Source of the DNA: an uncultured Bacteroidota bacterium
GTDB taxonomy: Bacteria > Bacteroidota > Bacteroidia > Bacteroidales > P3
Length of the DNA: 64,000 bases
NCBI GenBank assembly: GCA_902776365.1
Contig: CACYPU010000008.1
Coordinates: forward strand, 1 to 64,000
Reading direction: 5' to 3'
Shown here: one piece after another, positions 55,978 through 64,000 of the stretch
Layout of the letters: each line of letters opens with the position of its first letter
Position numbering within the stretch: the first letter of the stretch is position 1
Translations under genes and position numbers: made by a program
The notes under the pieces: generated by a model
Seen by the model: only the letters and a program-made list of their open reading frames with translations
What the model was told of the DNA's origin: nothing
Database searches by the model: none

Positions 55978-57017
55978 TTGCTAAATATTTCTTGCAGTTT
56001 CTGTTCTAATTGTTGTCCCCGCAAATTCCGTGCCAAGATTTTGCCGTCGGGTCCGACGAGCACGGTGGAGGGGATGGAGGAGATGCCGTAGAGCTTGCCG
56101 CCAGCAGAAGACCATCCGCGGAGGTCGCTGACATGGTTGGGCCAGGAGAGGTGGTCGTCGGCGATGGCTTTGAGCCAGGCGTCGCGGTTGTTGTCGAGCG
56201 AGACGCTAAAGATTTCGAAACCACGGTCGTGGAAGAGGCTATAGAGGCGGACGACATTGGGGTTCTCCATGCGGCAGGGGCGGCACCAGGAGGCCCAGAA
56301 GTCGATGAGAACCACCTTGCCACGTAGGTCGGAGAGGCGGCGGAGCTTGCCGTTGGGGTCGTTGAGTTCAATGTCGGGGGCATCCATGCCGGGCAGGAGG
56401 AGGGTGGACAGGCGGCTGTCGAGGTGTTTGACGAAATCGTCGTTGGGCCACTGGGAAATGAGGGCGTCGCGGATTTTCTTATAGAGGAGGGCGTGCTGCT
56501 CAAAGGAGTTTTCGAAGTAGGTGACGAGGAAAGCGCTCATGAGGACACCGGGGTTGGCATCGAGGAGCGCTTCGAGGCGATTGGCGATGAGGTCGGTCCG
56601 CTGGCTCTGAACAAGTTCTGTAATCAGGTTGGTGTAGCTTTTATAGAGGGTCATGTTGCTGGAGCCTTTGGCGGAAGTGAGGTTGAAATGGTTGAGCGTC
56701 GGCATATAGTCAACCTCGAGGGAGATGTTCTCTTTGGGGAGCAGGATGACGTGGAGGAGGGGACCGTTTGACGAGGGGAGCAGTGAGAGACCAAGAAAAT
56801 GCGGGGAGTAGGTGTAGCGCGAGAGGATGATGCGTCCGTTCTTGTCGGGAGTGAGGGTGTCGACGGCGACAAGGCGACCGCCCTGCGGTTCACTGACCAC
56901 GATGCGGGTGCCGTTCTCCAAACCCCGGAAGGTGCAACTCAGCTTGCTTTCCTGGGCGGAAGCACTGGAAAGGAATAAGGCGAAAAGGGTTACCAAGGCG
57001 AAAAGGAGTCGTTTCAT
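55974..57017 (-). CDS. TlpA-like thiol-disulfide oxidoreductase with DUF4369
   Basis: 347 residues; signal peptide ends ASAQ. N-terminal DUF4369-like beta domain (KLSCTFRGLENGTRIVVSEPQGG; FLGLSLLPSSNGPLLHVILLPKENI), a helical link, then a thioredoxin domain with DFWASWCRPCRMENPNV (WCxxC) and the GISSIPSTVLVGPDGKILAR cis-Pro loop. Acts in the periplasm on disulfides or haem/metal sites. It starts the Mrp-NifU group by overlap. Confidence 0.93.
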   Translation of the reverse strand: MKRLLFALVTLFALFLSSASAQESKLSCTFRGLENGTRIVVSEPQGGRLVAVDTLTPDKNGRIILSRYTYSPHFLGLSLLPSSNGPLLHVILLPKENISLEVDYMPTLNHFNLTSAKGSSNMTLYKSYTNLITELVQSQRTDLIANRLEALLDANPGVLMSAFLVTYFENSFEQHALLYKKIRDALISQWPNDDFVKHLDSRLSTLLLPGMDAPDIELNDPNGKLRRLSDLRGKVVLIDFWASWCRPCRMENPNVVRLYSLFHDRGFEIFSVSLDNNRDAWLKAIADDHLSWPNHVSDLRGWSSAGGKLYGISSIPSTVLVGPDGKILARNLRGQQLEQKLQEIFSK

Positions 57018-57069
57018 AATGGGGATGATTCGTTATTTCTTTTTGGATTAAGTATCGTTTTTGTCGGTT

Positions 57070-58662
57070 TTATTGCATTTTTTTCAATTGTTTCACATCT
57101 TCGTCTTCGGGGAGGTAGATGCGGTAGAAGACCTCTTGTCCGAAGAGGAATTCCCCGATATGGGCTTTGACGATGGTGCGGATGAGGTGTCGCTGGGCGT
57201 CGAGGCTGGGCTTGTCGAGGGGAATGCCTGCTTCTTCGCCAAGGGCAACGATGCGCTGGATGAGAGCTTCGGAAACGGAGAAACGGTCGCAGAAAATGTC
57301 GGGGGAGGGATATTTTTGCTGCAATTCTTCGGCATGGAGGCGCACCTGCTCGAAGGCTACTTTCAGAAAGATTCCACGGGCCGACAGCCGGTTGTAGTAT
57401 GCGAAAGTAGGGTCTTTCCGGTAGGGGATGAGTTGGTCGGGGAAGATGCCTCCGCCACCGTAAACAATACGGCCGGAAGAGGTGTAGTAGGGGGTGGAGT
57501 CGGTGATGTGCAGTGTGGGATTGTCGGCATAGGACTCAGTCACCAGTTGTTCCAGATAGTCGCGATAGTATTCGTCGGTACCTTGTCCGTAGGGGCGTTG
57601 GATGGAGCGGCCAGAGGGGGTGTAGTAGCGGGCAATGGTGAGTAGCACGGAGGAGCCGTCTTTCAAATCGAACTCGCGTTGCACGAGCCCTTTTCCGAAG
57701 GTGCGGCGGCCGACGATTGTGGCGCGGTCATTGTCCTGGAGGGCTCCGCTGACCACTTCGCTGGCGGAGGCGGAATTCTCGTCGACGAGGACGGTGACCT
57801 TGCCTTCAGTGAAGAGGCCTCCACTGTGGGCCACGATATTTTCGCGGCGTTGGTGAGCCCCTTGGGTGTAGACTATCAGGCTGCCTTTGGGCAGGAGCTC
57901 GTTGGCGATGCCGATGGCCGACTCAAGGGAGCCGCCGGTGTTGCCGCGGAGGTCAAGGATAAGGCTCTTCATGCCTTTGTAGATAAGCGTATTAAGGGCA
58001 TTGTGGAACTCTTCGTAGCTCGTGGTGGAGAAGGTGGAGAGAATGATGTAACCGGTGGTTTTGTCAATCATGTCGCTATATACCACGGTTTTGTGCATGA
58101 CCAACCCTCTGCGGATGGTGAAATTGAGAGGTGTTGAGAGTCGTTTGATGGAGATGTCCACCTTTGAGCGGCTGGGACCGCGGAGCCTTGCCACCACGGA
58201 GTCGGCAGGCATTTTCACGCCGCTGACGGGTACACCGTCGACTTTCTCGATAAGGTCGCCCGGAAGGATGCCGGAGGCTGAGGAGGGACCGTCGTCGAGC
58301 ACTTGGCCGACATAGACGCTGTCGCCTTCATAGTGCAGTATGATGCCGACGCCTTCGAAGTTGCCGCGCATGATTTCATCGGAGCGCTCGGTTTCGCGGG
58401 CCGAGAGGTAGATGCTATGGGGGTCGAGTTCGTTGAGGATGGCGGCAATCATGTCGTCACCCACCGAGTCGGCGTTGATGATGTCCACATAGTTTTTCTG
58501 CACGAGATCGAGCACCTCGCCGATTTTCTCGTTCATCGTGACATATTCCTGTTTGGTGGAGAAATGGGAAGCGGACATGACGCCGATGATTATTCCGAGA
58601 ACCATGGCGATGAGAATGAGGATTCGATTGCTGGTGTTGGTATTTTTCTGTTCGGAATCCAT
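57070..58662 (-). CDS. S41 C-terminal processing protease
   Basis: 530 residues; one N-terminal membrane anchor (ILILIAMVLGIIIGVMSA). PDZ domain ~90-180 (GVGIILHYEGDSVYVGQVLDDGPS...GILPGDLIEKVDG). Protease core: LILDLRGNTGGSLESAIGIANEL, then nucleophile Ser in DENSASASEVVSGALQD and Lys in RRTFGKGLVQ. Extended C-terminal helical domain normal for Bacteroidota CtpA. Tail-specific proteolysis in the periplasm. Confidence 0.95.
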   Translation of the reverse strand: MDSEQKNTNTSNRILILIAMVLGIIIGVMSASHFSTKQEYVTMNEKIGEVLDLVQKNYVDIINADSVGDDMIAAILNELDPHSIYLSARETERSDEIMRGNFEGVGIILHYEGDSVYVGQVLDDGPSSASGILPGDLIEKVDGVPVSGVKMPADSVVARLRGPSRSKVDISIKRLSTPLNFTIRRGLVMHKTVVYSDMIDKTTGYIILSTFSTTSYEEFHNALNTLIYKGMKSLILDLRGNTGGSLESAIGIANELLPKGSLIVYTQGAHQRRENIVAHSGGLFTEGKVTVLVDENSASASEVVSGALQDNDRATIVGRRTFGKGLVQREFDLKDGSSVLLTIARYYTPSGRSIQRPYGQGTDEYYRDYLEQLVTESYADNPTLHITDSTPYYTSSGRIVYGGGGIFPDQLIPYRKDPTFAYYNRLSARGIFLKVAFEQVRLHAEELQQKYPSPDIFCDRFSVSEALIQRIVALGEEAGIPLDKPSLDAQRHLIRTIVKAHIGEFLFGQEVFYRIYLPEDEDVKQLKKMQ

Positions 58663-58668
58663 AAGAGT

Positions 58669-59580
58669 CTATTTTTGTACCGCCGCACGGCTCTGATTGA
58701 CAACCCAGACGCCGACGAAGACGAGGATGGCGGCGGTGACTTTGGTGGCTGTGAGGTGGTCGAGGCCTGTCCAGATGGCTGCGGCGATGGCGATGATGGG
58801 CTGGAGGTAGCCGTACATGCTCACCAGCGTGGGCCGGATGCGTTTCTGTCCCACAGGTATGAGGTAATAGGCGATAAAGGTGGAGAAGAAAATCATGAAC
58901 CCTATCTCCCACCACACCTGCGAGGAGACGAGGGCAAACTCGGTTGACGACAGCTTGGGGAGACTGAAAGGCAGCGACACGAGGAAGGAGACAAGGAACA
59001 TCCACTTCATCGAGGTGACGACGGAATAGCGGCCGATGAGGTTGCGGCAGGTGCCCAGGTAGAGGGCAAAAACGATATAGTTGGCAAAGCAGAACATGAT
59101 GCCGACGGGTTCTGTCTCCGACGGACCGTTGCTGCCGAAAGTGCTCTGGAGGATGAGCCATAGGATGCCGCCGAAGCTGAGGGCCACGCCGAGGGCTTTC
59201 TTCCAAGTGATGGGCTCTTTGAGGAAGATGGCGGCGACGAACATGGTGAAGATGGGCGTCGTCGTGCTCATCACCGAGAGGTCGACGGGTGTGGTATGGG
59301 CAATGGCGTGAAGGAAGGTGAGCTGCGGGAGGAAGAGGCCGAGAATGCCGGCACCCGCCAGCTTCAGCAGGTCTTTCTTCGGCACATGCTCTTTTGGGGA
59401 GAACAGCGACAGCAGCCAGAACAGACCGCCCGCTATCAGCGCCCGCATGGAGAAAAGCACAATAGGCTCGATGTGGCCTTCGATGGCGATATCGCGGCAT
59501 ACCACGACGTTGATGCCGAAAATGACATAGGCCCCAGCCGCCGCCAGATGTCCGATAGCTATGCTCCTGTTGACCCTCAT
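58669..59580 (-). CDS. EamA/DMT-family transporter
   Basis: 303 residues, ten predicted helices in two EamA halves (HLAAAGAYVIFGINVVVCRD...; IMFCFANYIVFALYLGTCRNLIGRY...). Typical FLHAIAHTTPVDLSVMSTTTPIFTMFVAAIFLKEPITWKKALGV. Exports or imports an unknown metabolite. Adjacent genes give no hint of substrate. Confidence 0.92.
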   Translation of the reverse strand: MRVNRSIAIGHLAAAGAYVIFGINVVVCRDIAIEGHIEPIVLFSMRALIAGGLFWLLSLFSPKEHVPKKDLLKLAGAGILGLFLPQLTFLHAIAHTTPVDLSVMSTTTPIFTMFVAAIFLKEPITWKKALGVALSFGGILWLILQSTFGSNGPSETEPVGIMFCFANYIVFALYLGTCRNLIGRYSVVTSMKWMFLVSFLVSLPFSLPKLSSTEFALVSSQVWWEIGFMIFFSTFIAYYLIPVGQKRIRPTLVSMYGYLQPIIAIAAAIWTGLDHLTATKVTAAILVFVGVWVVNQSRAAVQK

Positions 59581-59584
59581 TCTA

Positions 59585-60901
59585 TCAGGCTTCCTGCATC
59601 AGTTTGAGAAGGTCCTGTCCGATGTCACGGCGGTAGTATTTGCCGTTCCATTCGATAGCCTGCGAGCGGTTGTAGCTTTTTAGCAACGCTTCCGGCAGGC
59701 TGGGAGCCAGCGCCGTGGTGCAGATGACACGTCCGCCGTTGGTCAGCAGGCGTCCTTTGCCGTCGCGCTTGGTTCCACAATGGAAGACGAGGGTGTCGTC
59801 GTCGGTACCGAGGGCGATGACATCGCCTTTCTTGTAACTCTCAGGATATCCGCCGGCCACCATCATCACACAGGCGGCACTTCGTGGGTCAACCTCGAGG
59901 GAGCAGCCGTCGAGGTCGCCGCGGGCGGCATTCTCGAAGAGGTGCACAATGTCGCTTTTGATGCGTGGGAAGACGCTTTCGGTCTCGGGGTCGCCCATGC
60001 GGACGTTGTATTCGATGACGTAGGGGTCGCCGCTGGCGGGGTCGGAGGGGTCGATGCCGCAACACATCAGGCCGATGAAGATGAATCCACAGTAGGAAAT
60101 CTTTTCGTCGCGCAGACCTCGCACCGTGGGCTTCACGATGCGGTCTTCTACCTTCTTCATGAAAGCCTTGCCGGCGAAGGGCACGGGGCTTACGCTTCCC
60201 ATGCCGCCGGTGTTGAGGCCGGTGTCGCCTTCGCCGATGCGCTTGTAGTCCTTGGCGGCGGGCAGCATGAGATAATGCGTGCCGTCGGTGAGCACAAAGA
60301 CACTCATCTCGATGCCGGAGAGGTACTCCTCGATGACCACAGAGGCCGAAGCGTCGCCGAACTTATGGTCGCAGAGCATCTCGCGCAGGTGGGCCTTGGC
60401 AGTGGCCAGGTCGGGCTCGATGAGAACGCCTTTGCCTGCTGCCAGGCCGTCGGCCTTCAGCACGTAGGGAGGCTGCAAAGTCTCGAGAAAACGCTCGCCG
60501 TCGGCCAGCGTGGCTTCGGTGAAGGTCTGGTAGCGTGCCGTGGGAATATTGTGGCGCTGCATGAAGGCCTTGGCATAATCCTTGCTGCCTTCGAGCATGG
60601 CACCCTGCTTGGAGGGGCCGATGACCATCACGTTGCGCAGCAGCGGCTGCTTGGCGAAGTAGTCGGCGATGCCCGCCACCAGCGGAGCCTCGGGACCCAC
60701 CACCAGCATATCGACACGATGGCTGATGACAAACTGTCCCACAGCCTCGAAGTCGTTGATATCCAGGCTTACATTCTCGCCCACGGCTGCCGTGCCGGCG
60801 TTGCCGGGAGCAATGTAGAGTTGACTGCATTGATCGCTCTGAGCAATCTTATAAGCGATGGCGTGCTCGCGTCCGCCCGAACCCAGTAGCAATATATTCA
60901 T
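59585..60901 (-). CDS. purD: Phosphoribosylamine-glycine ligase
   Basis: 438 residues from ATG 60901; the longer open frame lacks similarity and contains the -7 element. Purine step 2. ATP-grasp signatures: ILLLGSGGREHAIAYKIAQS, VVGPEAPLVAGIADYF, KADGLAAGKGVLI, VEEYLSGIE-like stretch (VVIEEYLSGIEMSVF), NTGGMGSVSP, EYNVRMGDPE. C-terminal domain complete. Confidence 0.97.
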   Translation of the reverse strand: MNILLLGSGGREHAIAYKIAQSDQCSQLYIAPGNAGTAAVGENVSLDINDFEAVGQFVISHRVDMLVVGPEAPLVAGIADYFAKQPLLRNVMVIGPSKQGAMLEGSKDYAKAFMQRHNIPTARYQTFTEATLADGERFLETLQPPYVLKADGLAAGKGVLIEPDLATAKAHLREMLCDHKFGDASASVVIEEYLSGIEMSVFVLTDGTHYLMLPAAKDYKRIGEGDTGLNTGGMGSVSPVPFAGKAFMKKVEDRIVKPTVRGLRDEKISYCGFIFIGLMCCGIDPSDPASGDPYVIEYNVRMGDPETESVFPRIKSDIVHLFENAARGDLDGCSLEVDPRSAACVMMVAGGYPESYKKGDVIALGTDDDTLVFHCGTKRDGKGRLLTNGGRVICTTALAPSLPEALLKSYNRSQAIEWNGKYYRRDIGQDLLKLMQEA

Positions 60902-60936
60902 CTCGTTACGTTGTTTATGTTTTTTACATTTAAAAT

Positions 60937-60945
60937 GCAAAAATA
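60937..60945 (-). promoter_or_regulatory. -7 element for purD
   Basis: Minus strand reads TATTTTTGC, 36 nt before ATG. Confidence 0.68.
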
Positions 60946-60975
60946 CATAATCTTCGCGACATGACAAAATATTTT

Positions 60976-61638
60976 TTACAGAGGCTTCGGGTCGTAGGTC
61001 TGAAAAACGAGGAGTGGTCCGTCGGCAGAGAGGGAGAAGGTGTCGGCGAGGGCGGCGTTGAGGGTGCCCTGCCACCAGGGGGAGAGGGTTGCACCGTCGA
61101 GGGGCCACTGGAGGCCGGTGGCGGTGACGTGGGTACGGGGGTCGAGAGTGAAGAGGGAGACCTGCTGACGGAGGAAACTCGGGTAGATGCGGGTTCCGAT
61201 GTGGTACTGGAAGCGGCCATGGTCGGTGAGCATCTCGAGGTGGATGCCTGGGTACTCGCTGGCGAAGGTGTCGAGGTAGGAGATGTTGCCCAGGGTGTGG
61301 TCTTCACGGCGGCCAGTGGCACCGAGAATTGAGAATTGAGAATCGATGATTGAAAATTTCTGGGTGGCCCACTGCATGGCTTTGTGGAGGTCGTTGTAGT
61401 CCTGCTCGGCGACATGAATCCAACGGTCGCCTAGTACCTGTTTGGTTTCGTCTGTCAGGGAGTCGCCATCTCCGATGACTACAAAGGGAATGGAAAATTG
61501 ATAATTGAAAATAGTAAATTGGGAGTAAGCGGAGTCGCAGCAGACCACGAAGTCGGCCTCGCGCAAGGTGCGGAGGGGAATTTCGTGGGTGGGGAAGTCG
61601 CCCGCAGCGAGGATTACGATATGCTTTCTTTTTTCCAT
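60976..61638 (-). CDS. thiN: Thiamin pyrophosphokinase
   Basis: 220 residues. Makes thiamin pyrophosphate from thiamin and ATP. Motifs: ILAAGDFPTHE, VVCCDSAY, VVIGDGDSL, AEQDYNDLHKAMQWA, LGATGRREDHTLGNISYL, and the C-terminal TGLQWPLDGATLSPW. Two heptamer arrays lie in frame: YSQFTIFNYQFSIPFV replaces the short loop before VVIGDGDS, and KFSIIDSQFSI precedes LGATGRREDH. It is the last gene of a receptor-PnuC-ThiN thiamin cluster and overlaps pnuC by 25 bp. Confidence 0.93.
   Translation of the reverse strand: MEKRKHIVILAAGDFPTHEIPLRTLREADFVVCCDSAYSQFTIFNYQFSIPFVVIGDGDSLTDETKQVLGDRWIHVAEQDYNDLHKAMQWATQKFSIIDSQFSILGATGRREDHTLGNISYLDTFASEYPGIHLEMLTDHGRFQYHIGTRIYPSFLRQQVSLFTLDPRTHVTATGLQWPLDGATLSPWWQGTLNAALADTFSLSADGPLLVFQTYDPKPL
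61324..61358. repeat. 7-bp array inside thiN, site A
   Basis: GAGAATT x2, GAGAATC, GATGATT, GAAAATT, in frame. Confidence 0.85.
61486..61520. repeat. 7-bp array inside thiN, site B
   Basis: GGGAATG, GAAAATT, GATAATT, GAAAATA, GTAAATT, in frame; unit closely related to site A. Confidence 0.82.
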
Positions 61639-62201
61639 CGGATGATACCTAATATGCAGAAGATACAGAAGACCACGTAGAGGAGGGCTGAGGCATAGTT
61701 ACCGGAGAAGTAGAAGAGCAGGACGGTCATGGGGTTGACAATAATCCAGCAAATCCACTGCTGCCACCATTTCTGCGAGACCATGAACATGCCGACGATG
61801 GAGATGCCGGCGGTGAGGCTGTCGAGGAAGAACTCCACCTCTGGTGCAACGTTCTCGTAGAGCCGTTCGTTGAGGTTGGTGAGAAGCCAGAAGAACAGGC
61901 CTGACAGGGCGAGTGCGGCAAGGATGAGCCAGGGCCAATAGCGTCGTGGACAGGATGTGGTGGGGCGGTCTTCCTTGTCTCTTTTCCCAAGGATGCCGCG
62001 CCAGACGAGGAGTCCATAGATGGACATCACGAAGTTGTAGCAGCAAAGGGCGCCGTTGGCATAGATACCGGAAGTGAAGTCGATGGCAATATAGAAAGCC
62101 GACATCAGCAGACTCAACGGCCAGAACCATCGGTCTGCCCTGTATTCGCTGACGATAAAGAACAGACCGATGATTGCGCCGATGATGTCTAATGTATTCA
62201 A
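61614..62201 (-). CDS. PnuC-family transporter, probable thiamin permease (PnuT)
   Basis: 195 residues from TTG 62201; no in-frame ATG precedes the conserved DIIGAIIGLFFIVSEYRADRWFWP. About seven helices with PnuC features (WFWPLSLLMSAFYIAIDF; GALCCYNFVMSIYGLLVWRG; WWQQWICWIIVNPMTVLLFYFSGNYASALLYVVF). PnuC proteins import nicotinamide riboside, but family members next to ThiN and an outer-membrane receptor are predicted thiamin permeases in Bacteroidota. The start codon lies inside an octamer array. Confidence 0.9.
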   Translation of the reverse strand: MNTLDIIGAIIGLFFIVSEYRADRWFWPLSLLMSAFYIAIDFTSGIYANGALCCYNFVMSIYGLLVWRGILGKRDKEDRPTTSCPRRYWPWLILAALALSGLFFWLLTNLNERLYENVAPEVEFFLDSLTAGISIVGMFMVSQKWWQQWICWIIVNPMTVLLFYFSGNYASALLYVVFCIFCILGIIRWKKESIS

Positions 62202-62241
62202 TGCGTTAATGCGTTATCATGTTATTGTGTTAGTCAACTAG
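62194..62241. repeat. 8-bp array spanning the pnuC start and receptor stop
   Basis: GTATTCAA, TGCGTTAA, TGCGTTAT, CATGTTAT, TGTGTTAG, TCAACTAG. Includes the pnuC TTG start and the TAG of the receptor gene. Confidence 0.78.
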
Positions 62242-64000
62242 AAGCGGTAGATGATACGGCCCATGAAGTTGATGCCGGGCTGCTGGAGCCAGGCGCGGTC
62301 GTGGTAGTAGCCGTACCACGAGGCGTCGTCGCTGAAGTAGTCGCCCACCCAGGCGTTGAGGCGGTACTGGTGGTCGAGCAGGTTGTTGACCTGCAGCTGG
62401 GCCTCGATTTGCTTGGTTCCGCCGAGGTGCCAGATGTAGGAGGCTTTGAGGTTGAGGAGGAAGTAGGGGTCGATGGCGTAGCACTCGCGCGAGGTGTTGT
62501 CGGCGTACTGCTTGCCGACGTATTTGCCGATGAGCTGTATTTTGGCGTCCTTGACGGGCATGAAGGTGGCGATGGCGGCGCCGACGACGGAGGGCGAGAG
62601 GGAGAGGTTGGTGTTGGCGGTGACGGTCTGGAGGACGGTGTCGCCGTCGGCAAAGTCGGTGTAGGTGAAGTCGAAGGCCTTGTTCTGGCTCAGGGTGAGG
62701 TTGGCGTCGAAGCGGAACCAGTCGACGGGCTGGTAGCCGGCCTGGAGCTCGATGCCGAGACGGTAGCTCTTCTCGATGTTCTCCATCAGCGCGTAGCCGC
62801 TGCTGCTGACGTCGCCGTTGGGGGTCATCTGGTCGCGGTAGAGCATGGCGTAGAGGTTGGCGCTGAAGTTCCAGCGGGCGGAGGCTATCTGGTAGCCGAG
62901 CTCGAGGTCGAGCATGGTTTCGGGGCGGATGGTGTCGCCGCTGCCGATGGCGTCCTTGATGTCGCTGCGGCGCGGCTCGCGGTTGCTGATGCCGGCCACG
63001 AAGTAGGTGCGCTGGTTGTCGCTGATGCGGTAGTTGATGCCGGCCTTGGGGTTGAAGAAGAGGTAGTTGGCGTCGAAGTCCATGTCGAAGAGGTCGTCGG
63101 CATAGCCGTAGACTTTGTAGTTGACCATGCGCAGCTGCAGGTCGGCGTAGGCGTTGAGGTCGGCGTTGAAGTCGTAGTTGGCCTTGGCGTAGAGGGTGTT
63201 GTCGTATTTGTCGCCGTAGTTGCGGTACCACTCGTAGGGGGTGTCGAGGTGGACGGCGGTGTCGCGGAACCAGATGATGTTGCCGTAGTGCTCGCCGTCG
63301 TAGTAGAGGAAGTTGTCGCCGAAGGAGAGGCTGAGCCGCTCGCCGCTGTAGCGGGCGGAGAGGTTGGCGGTGTAGGCGTTGTTGTAGAGGTATTTGCGGG
63401 TGACGAGGTTGTGCTTCGCGCCGTCCTCGAGGGCGGTGAGGCCGTAGGCTTTGTATTTCTTGTTCTTCATCTGCTCGTAGTAGCCGTCGCCGTGGGTGAA
63501 ATCGAAGGCGGCGTTGAGGCTCCAGTTGTCGGAGAGGAGGTGCGAGACATAGAGTTGGTAGTGGCGCTGCCAGTAGTTGTCGGTCTCGTTGGGGTAGTAG
63601 AGGGTTTTGCCGTCCATGGTGTAGGCGCCGGAGGGGTTGTAGGTGGGGTCGGCGTCGAGTTCGTAGTCGTAGGCGCCGTCCCAGGTGATGCCGGTGGTCT
63701 GGCTGCCGATGATGGTGAGGAGCTTGATCAGGGTGCGCTCGCCGTACCAACTGACGCTGCCGAAGAAGCTCTGCTGGTCGGTGCCCCAGGAGCGGATGTA
63801 GCCGTCGGAGGTCAGGCCGCTATAGGTGAAGTCGAAGGAGAGTCCGTTCTTGAGGATGCCTGTACCGGCGCTGAAGCTGTATTGGCGTGTGTTCCAGCTT
63901 CCGAAGCCCAGGTCGGCCTCGCCGTAGGGGTGGTTCTGGGCGTTGAGGGTCTGCATGTTGATGGCGGCGCCAAAGGCAGGACTGCCGCCGTTGCTGGCGC
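62238..64000 (-). CDS. TonB-dependent receptor, probable thiamin receptor, 5' end outside window
   Basis: At least 586 residues, open through the window edge. The visible N-terminal part (ASNGGSPAFGAAINMQT) is the end of a plug domain. Then a barrel of alternating strands: EADLGFGSWNTRQYSFSAGTG, ERTLIKLLTIIGSQTTGITW, NLSARYSGERLSLSFGDNFLYYDG and a C-terminal NFMGRIIYRF ending in Phe. Order (receptor, PnuC, ThiN) matches the predicted thiamin uptake locus (OMR1) of Bacteroidota. A TPP riboswitch would be expected beyond position 64000, out of view. Confidence 0.9.
   Translation of the reverse strand, partial: ASNGGSPAFGAAINMQTLNAQNHPYGEADLGFGSWNTRQYSFSAGTGILKNGLSFDFTYSGLTSDGYIRSWGTDQQSFFGSVSWYGERTLIKLLTIIGSQTTGITWDGAYDYELDADPTYNPSGAYTMDGKTLYYPNETDNYWQRHYQLYVSHLLSDNWSLNAAFDFTHGDGYYEQMKNKKYKAYGLTALEDGAKHNLVTRKYLYNNAYTANLSARYSGERLSLSFGDNFLYYDGEHYGNIIWFRDTAVHLDTPYEWYRNYGDKYDNTLYAKANYDFNADLNAYADLQLRMVNYKVYGYADDLFDMDFDANYLFFNPKAGINYRISDNQRTYFVAGISNREPRRSDIKDAIGSGDTIRPETMLDLELGYQIASARWNFSANLYAMLYRDQMTPNGDVSSSGYALMENIEKSYRLGIELQAGYQPVDWFRFDANLTLSQNKAFDFTYTDFADGDTVLQTVTANTNLSLSPSVVGAAIATFMPVKDAKIQLIGKYVGKQYADNTSRECYAIDPYFLLNLKASYIWHLGGTKQIEAQLQVNNLLDHQYRLNAWVGDYFSDDASWYGYYHDRAWLQQPGINFMGRIIYRF

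Noticed and set aside
60902..60975. TPP riboswitch next to thiN
   Set aside because: thiN is the last gene of the cluster; the gap holds only the purD promoter and the thiN 3' end. Any riboswitch would be upstream of the receptor, outside the window.

Overview
The window looks like a chromosomal segment of an uncultured Bacteroidales (Bacteroidota), probably gut or rumen associated. The evidence is: -7 promoter elements of the TAnnTTTG type just upstream of most transcription units; many signal-peptide and lipoprotein genes; C-terminal type IX secretion (T9SS) sorting domains; FISUMP, choice-of-anchor-J, DUF2795 and DUF4357 proteins; and an OMR-PnuT-ThiN thiamin cluster. No rRNA, insertion sequence, prophage or CRISPR array is visible. 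Coding sequence is GC-rich and densely packed, except for an AT-rich gene near 26.3-27.8 kb.

Layout. 1-5 kb: 3' part missing of a giant secreted repeat adhesin (minus strand). 5-6.6 kb: an Ig-like membrane protein and four tRNAs (Arg, Pro, Ser, Ala). 6.6-9 kb: Rieske-like lipoprotein, glutaminyl-cyclase-like M28 enzyme, EF-P, small membrane protein. 9.2-13.7 kb: FISUMP lipoprotein, membrane protein and an InlB-repeat protein with a T9SS tail. 13.7-21.5 kb: an envelope operon (pth, coaX, FadL-like barrel, TPR protein, lptC, lpxD, LTA-synthase-like sulfatase). 21.7-25.4 kb: YD-repeat protein, C69 dipeptidase, secreted protein. 25.4-29.5 kb: accessory island with a 900-bp repeat-filled spacer, a PD-(D/E)xK/DUF4357 protein and an AbiEi/AbiEii-like pair. 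29.6-39.3 kb: cysS, membrane protein, porin, PHP phosphatase, a NUDIX-UvrA fusion, a carboxyltransferase and a lone rnfA. 39.7-50.4 kb: trpS, LolC-like permease, rbfA, M1 peptidase, SprT-like protease, ackA, PorE-like OmpA protein. 50.5-60.9 kb: deoxyhypusine-synthase-like protein, Gdx exporter, tatD, DUF2520, cobalamin adenosyltransferase, NifU/Mrp, TlpA-like, S41 protease, EamA transporter, purD. 61-64 kb: thiamin salvage genes.

The least explained signal is a population of very short-period tandem arrays. The unit length is fixed within an array (7, 8 or 11 bp; a few 6 and 10), while the unit sequence changes from locus to locus. Four intergenic arrays have an exact 11-bp period, and three of these are built as two arms of oppositely oriented units around a 4-10 bp centre. 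The 7- and 8-bp arrays fill gene-gene spacers and also sit in frame inside conserved genes: three times in the NUDIX-UvrA gene, once in the LolC-like permease, once in tatD, twice in the thiamin pyrophosphokinase and once in the M1 peptidase. They add low-complexity peptides at places where loops are expected. They resemble in spirit cyanobacterial heptamer STRRs and Rickettsia palindromic elements inserted in ORFs, but I know of no described Bacteroidales counterpart.
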